From the NCBI GenBank assembly GCA_016177905.1, contig JACOUK010000062.1, positions 1 to 22,996 on the forward strand: a stretch of DNA of 22,996 nt, given 5' to 3'. Source of the stretch: Candidatus Spechtiibacteriota bacterium (lineage in GTDB: Bacteria; Patescibacteriota; Minisyncoccia; Spechtbacterales; HO2-43-30). Within the stretch, counting starts at the first letter, position 1. Each line of letters begins with the position of its first letter. Below are positions 6,320 to 14,870 of this stretch, in pieces. Below the pieces are notes generated by a model. The model was not told the origin of the DNA. It ran no database searches and saw nothing but the letters and a program-made list of their open reading frames with translations. The translations under genes were made by a program, and so were the position numbers.

Positions 6320-7327
6320 ATGACTATTTCTCTTGATGAAGGGCGGCAAGTCTTTGTTGATGCTCGCAGGGAAATCGGTAAAGCGTTTGTGGGGTATGAA
6401 GATCTGATTACCTGTATTTTTCTCTGTTTGATAAGCGGTAGCGTAAAATCTCCGGCGCACATGCTGTGTATAGGCAAGCCCGGGACAGGGAAAACTTTGA
6501 TCTCCGGGCTTCTCGCTCATATTTTTGGATTGGAATTTAAACGTATTGACGGCACGGGCGAGCCTCAACCCTCCGATATCATTGGGTACTTTGACCCAAG
6601 GACAAATGAGATTATTCGCGGTCCCATTTTTACGAACATCCTTCTTGTGGACGAGATTAACCGTCTTTCCCGAGGGGCGCGCGCCTCGCTTCTTGCGCCC
6701 ATGGCGGAAGGGGTTGCCACGATAGGAAACACAACGTATACGCTTGCCCCCCCATTCTTTGTAATCGCTAACGAAAACCCGGCAAGCTATGGCGACGCAA
6801 TTCCTTTGCGAACGCAGGAAAGAGACAGATTTTTGCTTTCGTTTTTTTCCGGCTGGCCGAGCTTGGAGGAACAGGAGAAGATCATTGATATTAACACGCG
6901 GCTTCAAAAACTGCAGCATGAAATGTCCAGGGTTTGTTCCAGGGAACAGTTTCTTGAGATTCCAGAGCTTGTGGCTGAAAAAATTTTCGTTGAACGCTCT
7001 CTGCGGAAGTACGCGGCGCAGATCACTCGTCAGCTTGCTCCCGAATTCTCCAACATTGAAGAGGTAAGCGGGGATGAGAGAGAAATTCGCGACACTTCCA
7101 TTGTGCGCGGCTCCATAGCGCTTATCGAGGCCGCGCGCTCTTACGCGTTTTTAGAAGGCAAGGACTATGTCGTACCCGCATACATTGACTGGCTTTCTCA
7201 TTTCGCTCTTCCTCACCGCATAAACGCGTATAGTCAGGAATTCGGCCGCGTCCAAAGGCACGCGTTGATCGCGAAAGCGGTCGCAGAAGTAAAAAAAAGA
7301 ATACAAACGCGCGACCATCTGGAATAA
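6320..7327 (+). CDS. moxR: MoxR-family AAA+ ATPase
   Basis: A 335-residue AAA+ ATPase of the MoxR family, thought to act as a chaperone that inserts metals or remodels VWA-domain proteins at the membrane. The Walker A motif is GKPGTGKT (52-59), Walker B is ILLVDE (107-112), and the MoxR hallmark GPIFTN (101-106) precedes it. Sensor 1 is FFVIANENP (146-154), with QERDRFLL (166-173) following. The ATG at 6320 is fixed by the SD AGAGGTG (6307-6313) at normal spacing; an in-frame GTG at 6311 overlaps that SD and an in-frame TTG at 6236 lies in the leader hairpins. The DUF58 gene starts 4 nt after the stop, which is the classic pairing. This is the first gene of a six-gene Bat-like operon. Confidence 0.93.
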   Translation: MTISLDEGRQVFVDARREIGKAFVGYEDLITCIFLCLISGSVKSPAHMLCIGKPGTGKTLISGLLAHIFGLEFKRIDGTGEPQPSDIIGYFDPRTNEIIRGPIFTNILLVDEINRLSRGARASLLAPMAEGVATIGNTTYTLAPPFFVIANENPASYGDAIPLRTQERDRFLLSFFSGWPSLEEQEKIIDINTRLQKLQHEMSRVCSREQFLEIPELVAEKIFVERSLRKYAAQITRQLAPEFSNIEEVSGDEREIRDTSIVRGSIALIEAARSYAFLEGKDYVVPAYIDWLSHFALPHRINAYSQEFGRVQRHALIAKAVAEVKKRIQTRDHLE

Positions 7328-7331
7328 GACA

Positions 7332-8231
7332 ATGGCAGAACGAAACGCGTATCTTGATTTGCTTGCCTTATTGAGGTCGCGAAGCGATATAGCCGGCATG
7401 TGGAGTTCCATGCTTCACGGCGAAGGCGGAGACCTCTCGGATATCAGGCCCTACATGCCGGGAGACAAGTTACAGAGGATCCATAGGCCGTCTTTCGCGA
7501 GGGGCGAACTGCTTGTGAAAGAATTTTCAGGGGATAGACACGCCACAATAGATTTTGTCTTCGACATCTCGCTTTCCCTGACGCGCGCAAGAGGGCTCGA
7601 GTCTGTGAGCGCAAAAGCCGCGAGAGATTCAGTATCTCTGATTTTAGGGCTTCTCTGCGGCGCGGCAGATTTTTGGGGAGTTCCCATAAGCGTACTTTGT
7701 ATTGCGGGGGAGAAGGCGGAGCGCATAGAGGCGCAGGAAGGTTCCGCGTGTCTTCGGCGGGCGCTTGACGCGCTAGACCATGCCCGTCTCGACAATCTTC
7801 TCTCTCCCGATTTTGCCCTTGCGCTTGTCAAGCGCGGAATTCAGCAGACAAAAGGATCTCTCGTCTTTTTCGCCAGCGATTTTCTTCTGGATGCCGAGCG
7901 CTACAAAAATTTTTTCGAGGAATGCGCCCATGCGCGAAAGCTTGATCTTATTCCTGTGTTTATAAACACAGCGTGGATCTGGGATGGGCTTGTTCCGGGG
8001 AATGTCGAATTTCAAATCGCAGGATCAGGAAGAGATGCGAGCAAAATAATTCTTATGGACAAAAAAACCATGAGAGAGATACAGGCGGACTTTGAGGAGC
8101 AAGAAAAGAAATTGCGAGCGTTATTCACAAAGCTCGATATGCCCTGGATTAATCTGAAGCAACCCGTATTTTTTGATTATGTGAGAGAAATAACCCGATG
8201 TTTTGCCGAAAAACATAGATTCAGCATCTAG
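7332..8231 (+). CDS. DUF58 domain protein of a MoxR/Bat-type operon
   Basis: A 299-residue soluble protein. The DUF58 signature region is present as SDIRPYMPGDKLQRIH (36-51) followed by FARGELLVKEF (55-65). The usual IDW triplet is replaced by IHRP. A VWA-like beta strand with the acidic motif DISLS (78-82) keeps the DxSxS pattern of a metal-ion-dependent adhesion site. Residues 150-230 look like the rest of a VWA/Rossmann-like fold (GSLVFFASDFLLDAE, LDLIPVFINT). In known operons DUF58 proteins sit between MoxR and membrane VWA proteins and are thought to be MoxR partners. No SD precedes the ATG, which follows the moxR stop by 4 nt, suggesting translational coupling. Confidence 0.85.
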   Translation: MAERNAYLDLLALLRSRSDIAGMWSSMLHGEGGDLSDIRPYMPGDKLQRIHRPSFARGELLVKEFSGDRHATIDFVFDISLSLTRARGLESVSAKAARDSVSLILGLLCGAADFWGVPISVLCIAGEKAERIEAQEGSACLRRALDALDHARLDNLLSPDFALALVKRGIQQTKGSLVFFASDFLLDAERYKNFFEECAHARKLDLIPVFINTAWIWDGLVPGNVEFQIAGSGRDASKIILMDKKTMREIQADFEEQEKKLRALFTKLDMPWINLKQPVFFDYVREITRCFAEKHRFSI

Positions 8232-8257
8232 GCTTTAGAGTAAAGGAGGTGACGAGG

Positions 8258-9217
8258 ATGAGTCGTAGGCGCTTGTTCGTCTTTGTGCTTTGCGTTTTGC
8301 TTCTTGCGTTTTCGGCAATCCTTGCCCTCCTTATCGTTCGAGGCGGCAATGGGCCGGAAGCGGATTACACGGAGTTGTTTGAGCAAGGGAAAACAGACGA
8401 AGCGGGAATCTTTGGGTTTGTAAAGCTGGAGCCAAGAGGCGTTCACCACACGGCTGATCCGATACGCGTAAGAGTAGGAGTTGTATACGATCGAGACAAG
8501 TGGGAAATGCCAGAAGAGACATTCCGTAGAGCAATTCCGCTTCCCGAAGAGTTTAAAATAAGGGAGCGGAAGACACTCACTGTGCAACAAGGCAGGTTTT
8601 CGCTCATCGAAACGCGACTTATGGCTCAATGTTTCGAGTGCAGAGATGGGAAATACGAGGTTAGTTTTAGACTGAATGATGAACCTCGAGCAAGGAACAA
8701 AGGAACCGGCGAAACCAGAGGCGGCTTCTTCAGCAATTCGTCGAGCAGAGATACGGCCATGGTATTTGCGCCGCTCACCGATCGAAATTACCGCGTTGAT
8801 GACACAAGTTTTGTCGATCTTGCTCTGCATGGAAAAGAAAGTAAGGCGCGGCAGTTTTCTTTGTTCGCGATGGCGTTCTTGTGCGCGTTGGGAGCGGTAA
8901 CACTCTTTCTCTATAGCTGTCGCTTAAAGCGCGGCAAGGTGTCGTACGATACGAACGTCATAGATCGGCGCTCTGTGTATCTTCGGGGGCTTTTTGATCT
9001 AGGGCAGGAATTGACAGAAGAAAACAGGGAGGATGTTTCTCACGCGCTGTATTTGTTGCTCGACCTCGCTGTGCAAGAGTTTCAAGAATCCGTTGCTTTG
9101 GCGGATGTACGGCAAGCTCTTGAGGCGGCATACAGCCGTGAGAGTCTAAAAAAAGACGATATAGAACGGCTTATTTCAAGAGCACGGGCGTGCATATTGC
9201 GAGGAGGGGAGGAGTAA
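8258..9217 (+). CDS. Two-helix membrane protein, BatD/DUF4381-like position and topology
   Basis: A 319-residue protein: membrane helix 6-27, outside domain about 28-200 rich in predicted beta strands (DPIRVRVGVVYDRDKW, LTVQQGRFSLIETRL, GKYEVSFRL), second helix 201-221, and a helical cytoplasmic tail 222-319 (DVSHALYLLLDLAVQEFQES). A close cysteine pair, C125 and C128 (CFEC), sits in the outer domain. The start is ATG 8258: the ideal SD AAAGGAGGTGA at 8242-8252 is 8 nt away, and the GTG at 8249 lies within the SD itself. I do not recognise the sequence family, but a beta-sandwich outside, one membrane pass and a helical inner tail between DUF58 and a BatA-like gene resemble BatD or DUF4381 proteins. 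The assignment is by context. Confidence 0.65.
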   Translation: MSRRRLFVFVLCVLLLAFSAILALLIVRGGNGPEADYTELFEQGKTDEAGIFGFVKLEPRGVHHTADPIRVRVGVVYDRDKWEMPEETFRRAIPLPEEFKIRERKTLTVQQGRFSLIETRLMAQCFECRDGKYEVSFRLNDEPRARNKGTGETRGGFFSNSSSRDTAMVFAPLTDRNYRVDDTSFVDLALHGKESKARQFSLFAMAFLCALGAVTLFLYSCRLKRGKVSYDTNVIDRRSVYLRGLFDLGQELTEENREDVSHALYLLLDLAVQEFQESVALADVRQALEAAYSRESLKKDDIERLISRARACILRGGEE

Positions 9218-9218
9218 A

Positions 9219-10244
9219 ATGGAAATTCTCAAGTATGTCTCTGAAATCCGTTTTACCTCCCCTGTTTTTATGATCGTACCAGTAACACTTGTCCTGATTC
9301 TTTTCTATGGATGGCGTAAAAAAACTCCAATTCCCCACGCGGCGATAAAATTTGGGCTGATCAGAAGGAAAAGGTCTTTTCATCCGTTATTTTGGAGCAT
9401 GAAGAAACTCCCGCACATTGCGGCGCTTTGTCTTATCGTGGCCACCGGCGGCCCGGTTCATGAGCAGTACGAGACGCGATCTTTGGAAATAACCCCTTAT
9501 ATTGTTATCGCCGATGTGTCAGAAAGCACAGTCGCGTTTAGTCCTCGGGGAGTACCTGCTCTCAATATTGAAGACAGCATGTTCAACGTGACGCGGACTT
9601 CGCTTACGAAGTTTGTTGAGTGGAAAAAAGAAACGAGCGAGTTTTTCCTGATTCTCTACAGCGACACGCCGTACGCAGCGCGTTATTTTGCGGGCGGCGA
9701 GGAAGCGGAAGCTCAAATTTTGGAATTTCTTGAAAAATTACCGAAAGAAATCCAAAGACAGAAGCCCTCGCGGAAATTTTATCTCAAGGGCACGCATACC
9801 GCGTTCGCGCTGAAAGCTGCCGCGCGATACTACAGAGCTTTGCCAAAAGAGTATCGGCAGAGCACATTTGTGCTCGTAACGGATCTTGAGGATTCAGAAC
9901 TCACGAGCATCGCCAAGGAACTCGATCTGCTTGTGGAAAGCGGACTGGAGAAAAAGATATACGTCTTGGCGGTAACAAGCGTAGATAGAAAGGCCGAGGA
10001 AAATATTTTCTTGCTGAATCATGCTATTTTGCATTCCGACCAAGTGAGAATTCTTCAGGCGCACGACGGCGCAACTCTGGACGAGGCGCTGCACGTGATT
10101 GGAGAATCGGAAAATTCGCCCGTAGACGTAACGTACGCGACTTTGAAATTGCGTTCATTGCGACATGTCTTTATTTTTGCCGCAGTAGTTTGCGCGTTTT
10201 GCTTTGTCGCTTTTGAAGAGCTGTATTTCAGGAAAATTCCTTGA
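9219..10244 (+). CDS. Membrane VWA-domain protein, BatA-like
   Basis: A 341-residue protein with helices at about 15-31 and 63-78, a VWA domain (about 93-295) and a C-terminal helix (316-333), the exact layout of BatA/BatB proteins. The metal-site residues are visible: DVSES (D99, S101, S103), T192 in KGTHTAFALKAA, and D222 in VLVTDLEDSE. The sequence before the first strand (FWSMKKLPHIAALCLIVATGGP) corresponds to the BatA region that usually ends in an ARP-type motif. The gene lies 1 nt after the previous stop, with a purine-rich SD run GAGGAGGGGAGGAG at 9201-9214. It probably forms an envelope complex with the second VWA protein in the operon. Sequence similarity is weak, so it is a diverged member. 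Confidence 0.8.
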   Translation: MEILKYVSEIRFTSPVFMIVPVTLVLILFYGWRKKTPIPHAAIKFGLIRRKRSFHPLFWSMKKLPHIAALCLIVATGGPVHEQYETRSLEITPYIVIADVSESTVAFSPRGVPALNIEDSMFNVTRTSLTKFVEWKKETSEFFLILYSDTPYAARYFAGGEEAEAQILEFLEKLPKEIQRQKPSRKFYLKGTHTAFALKAAARYYRALPKEYRQSTFVLVTDLEDSELTSIAKELDLLVESGLEKKIYVLAVTSVDRKAEENIFLLNHAILHSDQVRILQAHDGATLDEALHVIGESENSPVDVTYATLKLRSLRHVFIFAAVVCAFCFVAFEELYFRKIP

Positions 10245-10263
10245 AAAGATGAGTGGAGGAATC

Positions 10264-11013
10264 ATGAACAATAACGGAATTCATATACGAATGTCAAAAT
10301 ACAAGATTGCATTGCTTGGCGTCTCGATACTGCTTCTCATGTTTCTCGCCCTCCTTTTCTTTGCGTTTAGGCCAATGTTAAAAAACAGCGAAAATGATTT
10401 GCGTTCACGCCACAGGGCGGTAATTGTTTCAGCCAAAAATCTTCCTGACGCAGGCCAGGAAAGAGATGCGGCAATGAAAAGGATAGCCGGGGAGTTTCTC
10501 GCCATCGCGCATGATTCGAGAGATCATGCAACGCAAAGCGCTGCGTATGCAAATGCGGGTTCTTTGATGCTTCGCGACTATGTTGCGGCGTTGAAGCGCC
10601 TGGAGGGCAATAAACTAGAGAAGCCGCCGCTTCACTCATTAACAAACGCGATAGAATACTTTGGCGAGGCGGCAAGAATCTGCGCGGACGTACAAGACAA
10701 AAAGCCCTGTTTTTTCGGACAACAAGCGCAGAGCGAACTTGATTACGCGCTTCTGCTTGAGCGAGATATACGAGCGAAGCGGAGCGGCGGGAAGCAGGAA
10801 AGCGGCAAGACAAACACGAAGGATTTCGGCAGCACTCCTCTTGAATCTTCAACGCAAAAAACGAAAAATAATCCTGGCGGTACGCCCCACACAGGGCCAA
10901 TAGGCAGTATAAGAGGATCATTAAGCGAAGAGCCAAGGGAGAATGGCCGAGACATCGAAAACGGACTGCCGGCAGGAGGTGGGGGATTTGAACTTCCCGC
11001 TAACGAACCTTAA
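10264..11013 (+). CDS. Membrane-anchored helical protein in BatC (TPR) position
   Basis: A 249-residue protein with one membrane helix (14-36), an all-helical outside segment (about 45-170) and a disordered tail rich in Gly, Ser, Thr and Pro (172-249). The helical part has paired-helix periodicity like tetratricopeptide repeats (AAYANAGSLMLRDYVAALKRL; LTNAIEYFGEAARIC; ELDYALLLERDI). Bat operons typically carry such a TPR protein (BatC) next to or fused with BatB, so this is its likely counterpart. ATG 10264 has the SD GGAGG at 10255-10259; an in-frame ATG 10249 would precede that SD. The 3' end overlaps the next gene by 26 nt. Identity as BatC rests on context and shape, not on sequence match. 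Confidence 0.65.
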   Translation: MNNNGIHIRMSKYKIALLGVSILLLMFLALLFFAFRPMLKNSENDLRSRHRAVIVSAKNLPDAGQERDAAMKRIAGEFLAIAHDSRDHATQSAAYANAGSLMLRDYVAALKRLEGNKLEKPPLHSLTNAIEYFGEAARICADVQDKKPCFFGQQAQSELDYALLLERDIRAKRSGGKQESGKTNTKDFGSTPLESSTQKTKNNPGGTPHTGPIGSIRGSLSEEPRENGRDIENGLPAGGGGFELPANEP

Positions 11014-11959
11014 CGGCGTTATGGTTCTGCTCCCGGTACTTTTATTCGTTTTGGGATTATACTTTTACGGATATAGAAAACGCTTGGCAACTCCTGTTCC
11101 TTCGATATGCCGAGAAGATACGCGTGGAATGCAGATTGTTCGATGTATTTCTGCGCTAACCACGTTTTCGCTTTTGATGATCACCGTTTTTATCGCCGCA
11201 TCGGACTTACTCCGCGAAAGAAAGACTGGAGTTATAGCGTATGTGTGTGATGAATCAAGAAGTATGGGCGCTGAAGACAAAAATGGCGTACCTAGGATAG
11301 AGAGGTGCAAAGACGCGATAGGAAAACTTGACAAGTTCCCAGACACCCATATTGCCTTGTACGGCTTCACTGATCGCGCGGCTTCTCATTCTTCTTTTTC
11401 TCGCGATCATACATATTTTAGAAAGACCGTTTCAAACCTTGTTGCCATTGAAGCTGTCCCCGGATCGGGATCGGATATTGGGTTTTCACTCATCACCGTG
11501 ATAGAGGATGTTGCGGAAAAAAGAGAGGAATTGGGCAAAAAAACAGGGTTAGTTGTTCTGTTGTCCGATGGAGAGAACCGTGGAGCCCCGGAAAGTGCAG
11601 AAAAGGCCTTGAGGCTTGCTGGTAAAAGCAATGTAAAGATAGTTGCGATAGGCGTCGGCGGGGATTATCCTAGTAGGATTCCAATATACGAAAATGGGAA
11701 GCTTATAGGATTTGAGAAAGATTCCAAAGGCAACGAATTTGTGACACGGCTCGACGAGGATACGCTTCGCCTTATCGCACGCGAATCTGGCGGCGTATAT
11801 GTGCACGAGGAAGAAATAGATGAGGCAAGAGCATTTATCGAAAAAGCGTTGGTCCTCGAAAAAGTTAAAATCGAAGGCGCGGCGAATCCGATTATTGTCT
11901 ATATGTTGATGGCAGCGTTTGTGCCGCTCGCTATCTTGAAAAAGTATAGCGTAGCGTAA
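10988..11959 (+). CDS. Membrane VWA-domain protein, BatA/BatB-like
   Basis: A 323-residue protein with helices at 11-28 and 52-71, a VWA domain (about 80-280) and a C-terminal helix (301-317). The metal site is intact: DESRS (D88, S90, S92), GSGSDIG (158-164, Ser where Thr is usual) and LLSDGEN (D194). The segment IPIYENGKLIGFEKD...LDEDTLRLIARESGGVY is close to classical Bat proteins. The start is best set at TTG 10988: a perfect SD AGGAGGTG (10974-10981) lies 6 nt before it, and an ATG at 10943 would put 15 polar residues ahead and lacks an SD. This gives a 26-nt overlap with the previous gene. It is the last gene of the operon; a terminator follows 8 nt after the stop. Confidence 0.85.
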   Translation: MNFPLTNLNGVMVLLPVLLFVLGLYFYGYRKRLATPVPSICREDTRGMQIVRCISALTTFSLLMITVFIAASDLLRERKTGVIAYVCDESRSMGAEDKNGVPRIERCKDAIGKLDKFPDTHIALYGFTDRAASHSSFSRDHTYFRKTVSNLVAIEAVPGSGSDIGFSLITVIEDVAEKREELGKKTGLVVLLSDGENRGAPESAEKALRLAGKSNVKIVAIGVGGDYPSRIPIYENGKLIGFEKDSKGNEFVTRLDEDTLRLIARESGGVYVHEEEIDEARAFIEKALVLEKVKIEGAANPIIVYMLMAAFVPLAILKKYSVA

Positions 11960-11967
11960 CGTAACAG

Positions 11968-12000
11968 CCCCTCTTCTGCATTTGAGGGGTTTTTGTTTTT
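11968..12000 (+). terminator. Rho-independent terminator of the Bat-like operon
   Basis: CCCCTC (11968-11973) pairs with GAGGGG (11984-11989) around a 10-nt loop, followed by TTTTTTGTTTTT-like sequence to 12000. It separates the right-pointing operon from the left-pointing genes, which end at 12021. Confidence 0.82.
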
Positions 12001-12020
12001 CATCAATATCTTGTGTCCCT

Positions 12021-13520
12021 TTACCCCTTCGCTAAGAAGTCCGGATGAAAAACTTTTATTATTTTGGCAAGACGAACTTTTTTGAGACAAAATGCGTCGT
12101 ATACGCTCTTGGCTACTGCCCGCGCCCAAGGAGTGAGACTTTTTTTGTCGTCTCCAAGGACATTTGTCAACGTGACAATTCTACAGAGACGCCTGTTCGG
12201 GCTATAATGCGATTTTTTAGGAAGAACTCCGTCTGTAAGTAAAAATTCATTGGTATCTTTGAGATGGTGAAGCGCGTATCCCGGTCTTACAAAGCAAAGT
12301 GTATTGCCCGGCCAAAGCCTGTATACGCCGGCTCGAACCTCCGCATGATTTTTGACCCACGAATCGGTGAGATTGTGGAGGAACATTTGCGCGCCTGTCT
12401 TTGGGGCTCGCATCAGGGCATTTATTTGATTTGCGTCAATTTCATAATCAGTATTCAGATATTCAAGCAAGTGAAAGGCAATGATAGGAGGCTCGTTGTT
12501 TTCTATTTGAACCATAGTGAGCGTAGGGAATGAGGCAAGCAGCCGGGGGTTCGATTCCGTGACATAGAGTTTCTGTTTTTCCCCATCAAGAACAAAATCT
12601 ATTCCAAATATTCCTTTATACCCAAGTTTTTGGAAGTATTTCCCGACTTTTTCTACCGCATCGTATGCCTGCTGTTCAATTTCGCGAGAGAAGCGCGAGG
12701 AAGACCAATCGTGGCCACAGAAAAGTCCGGAACCTTTTGCGGGATTGTAGAGTTCGGGTATATCGATAAGCTGATACTGGGGATTTGTCGAAAGAATCCC
12801 ATGTCGCGTGACACAGCCGGTGATGCTACACGAGGGGCCATGAATATATTTGGCGACTATGACTTCGAGATTTGAGATATTTTCCGCTACCTCTTTGCCT
12901 TCGACGTTTTGGATCTGGAGTTTTCGAATGGCGTTGAGTAAGTCATTTTGTGAAGATACGAAAAAAGTTCCCTTGCCGCCGCCGCGTCGGGGATGCTGAA
13001 GCACAAAGGGAGTCCCATATTTGTTTTTTATTTTGTAAAAATCTAGATTGCGGGCAGAGAGTATTTCTCCACGGGGGGGAGTGACGCCTATCTCTTGAAG
13101 TATCTTTCGGAATTTAATTTTGTCTTCGAACAATTTCTTGCCGAATTTTACCGGGGAGGCAACAAGCGTCCATTGCTTTTGCTCGCACAGTCGCTCCATT
13201 TTCAAAGAGGATTTATACACAATTATGGCTGGGTTTTCAAATTGCGCAAGATATGCTTGCGTTTTTGGGTGGGACAGCACTGTGGTTGAGTTCCTCGGCG
13301 CTTGTATGTGCTTTGTGCCCATCCCCCTTTCGAGGGAAAGCACTTCTATATCTTTTTCGATAAGCGCCGTGTCGAGCGAGTCGCGCAGGGCGCAAAGACG
13401 ATAGTTTGGCGCGATATGCTCAAGGCCAAGGCGGTCAAAGGCATACACATCAACTCCAAAGATAGGCGTTGGTACCTTATCCCGGAAAAACTTTTGAAGC
13501 GTGTGAAGGTCGCACATCAT
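12021..13520 (-). CDS. ATP-grasp domain protein of unknown substrate
   Basis: A 499-residue protein with a central ATP-grasp fold (about 130-345). The nucleotide-covering loop is HPRRGGGKGTFFV (176-188), and the metal-binding end is FGIDFV with D308 and VTESNPRLLAS with E322 and N324. The N-terminal 130 residues look like a pre-ATP-grasp Rossmann segment, and the 150-residue C-terminal part is unassigned. ATP-grasp enzymes join a carboxylate to an amine or thiol through an acyl-phosphate. The start codon overlaps the stop of the upstream ligase-protease gene in an ATGA, so coupled translation is likely and both probably serve the same pathway. No substrate can be named. Confidence 0.85.
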   Translation of the reverse strand: MMCDLHTLQKFFRDKVPTPIFGVDVYAFDRLGLEHIAPNYRLCALRDSLDTALIEKDIEVLSLERGMGTKHIQAPRNSTTVLSHPKTQAYLAQFENPAIIVYKSSLKMERLCEQKQWTLVASPVKFGKKLFEDKIKFRKILQEIGVTPPRGEILSARNLDFYKIKNKYGTPFVLQHPRRGGGKGTFFVSSQNDLLNAIRKLQIQNVEGKEVAENISNLEVIVAKYIHGPSCSITGCVTRHGILSTNPQYQLIDIPELYNPAKGSGLFCGHDWSSSRFSREIEQQAYDAVEKVGKYFQKLGYKGIFGIDFVLDGEKQKLYVTESNPRLLASFPTLTMVQIENNEPPIIAFHLLEYLNTDYEIDANQINALMRAPKTGAQMFLHNLTDSWVKNHAEVRAGVYRLWPGNTLCFVRPGYALHHLKDTNEFLLTDGVLPKKSHYSPNRRLCRIVTLTNVLGDDKKSLTPWARAVAKSVYDAFCLKKVRLAKIIKVFHPDFLAKG

Positions 13521-14866
13521 TGGTTTTTAAGGAGAATATTTTTTGCAGGATCGATGAGGAACTTTTTAAGATCTCGGCGTCCGATAATCATATCGTAGTT
13601 TAGGTCTTCGCGCGACGCGATAAACGCCTCGGTGTGTATCTTTTCCCGGTCAAGCTCAAACGTCAGGTCAATAACGGGGCGTTCTTGTTTCCCAAGCGCT
13701 CCCCGGACTTTTTTATATTTGATGATAGTGGTAAGGAGAAGTTTTTCCGCAATGGAGCGGTCGATTGTCGTCCGGTACGCTCCGGTATCGATTCTCGCGG
13801 AAGTTGTGTATGTTTGATTGTTTGCGCCAAAGAGAGTTACCCGCTCCCGCGCGCCAATTATTTTTTTGCCGGAAAGTTCTTCGAGCTCTTCTTCGATTCC
13901 TCCCCCGAAAAGGTCTTGGGCGATTTTTACGCCCTTTGTAGGCGAATCAATGCGAAGATCACGAACTCTTTCGAGTCGTTCGCGCAGCGGCATCATGTTC
14001 GCAATCTGTATCGCAAGGCCGGGGCGGGCGTTGAGCTCAAGGATCATGGGTCCCCGGTCTCGATCAATGCTGATATCTGCTCCAAGAAATTGCGCGTCCA
14101 CTGCTTGGGCGGCGCGTATCGCAAGCTCGAGAATATCTTTCCATTCGGGGATTTTTATTCCCTTCGGGCTTAATTGCGTTCCGGGAATATAGCTTACCGG
14201 ACGATCGCGGTGCACCGCATGGGTTGTTATACCGCTTCCCATATCAATACCCACTCCGACCGCTCCAAGATGTAAATTCGCGCGTCCCCCCGACTCTTTG
14301 GTGGGAATGCGGAGTTGCGCCATGACTGGGATCGAATTATAGATAATGATGCGAATGTCAGGAATTCCTCGAAAACTGTAGGTTTTAAAAAGTTTAAAGA
14401 TTTTAATCCGTTCTTCAAAAAATGCCAGGTCTCGTTTGCTTCCCAGAGAAAATGTGCCATCGAGAATATCAAGGATATGATTCTGGATATCCGAAAGGCC
14501 GATGATGCTGCGATCCGCTTTAATCCATGCGGGCTCTTCTGTTCTTTTGCCAAATAGATGTGCGATGCGGGATTCTCTCCCAACCTCTCCATCTCTTTTT
14601 GCGAATACGACAATTATGCCTTGCCCGCCAAATCCCCTGTTTGGTTTAAGCGCGAACGAAGAAGGCAGGTTTTTCCATTCAAATTCAGCAAGTTCTTTCG
14701 CGGAAGCGATAACTCCCAAAGTTTTGGGGACCGGAATTCCTGCTTTCCTCAAGGATTTTTTTGTGAGAAGTTTATTATCGAGAACCGCAAGATTCTTCTT
14801 TGTCAGAGAGGGTTTGATGTATAAAAGATTGCGAGCGTCTATTCCAAGGATTCGGGAATGCAGCAT
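13517..14866 (-). CDS. RimK-like alpha-L-glutamate ligase fused to retropepsin-like aspartic protease
   Basis: A 449-residue protein. Residues about 1-300 are an ATP-grasp ligase of the alpha-L-glutamate-ligase-like group: LGIDARNLLYIKP (7-19), LLTKKSLRKAGIPVPKTLGV, the ATP loop ALKPNRGFGGQGI (72-84), and LGADISIDRD with LELNARPG (276-283). Residues about 335-445 match the RimB/Zn-protease-like retropepsin family with RIDTGAYRTTID (358-369; catalytic Asp360-Thr-Gly) and a second strand MIIGRRDL. These two functions usually sit in neighbouring genes; here they form one chain. ATG 14866 was chosen because it starts at the family's conserved beginning and lies 4 nt after the 7TM gene; an in-frame ATG at 14941 would overlap that gene by 71 nt. 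Confidence 0.85.
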   Translation of the reverse strand: MLHSRILGIDARNLLYIKPSLTKKNLAVLDNKLLTKKSLRKAGIPVPKTLGVIASAKELAEFEWKNLPSSFALKPNRGFGGQGIIVVFAKRDGEVGRESRIAHLFGKRTEEPAWIKADRSIIGLSDIQNHILDILDGTFSLGSKRDLAFFEERIKIFKLFKTYSFRGIPDIRIIIYNSIPVMAQLRIPTKESGGRANLHLGAVGVGIDMGSGITTHAVHRDRPVSYIPGTQLSPKGIKIPEWKDILELAIRAAQAVDAQFLGADISIDRDRGPMILELNARPGLAIQIANMMPLRERLERVRDLRIDSPTKGVKIAQDLFGGGIEEELEELSGKKIIGARERVTLFGANNQTYTTSARIDTGAYRTTIDRSIAEKLLLTTIIKYKKVRGALGKQERPVIDLTFELDREKIHTEAFIASREDLNYDMIIGRRDLKKFLIDPAKNILLKNQ

Positions 14867-14870
14867 AGGA

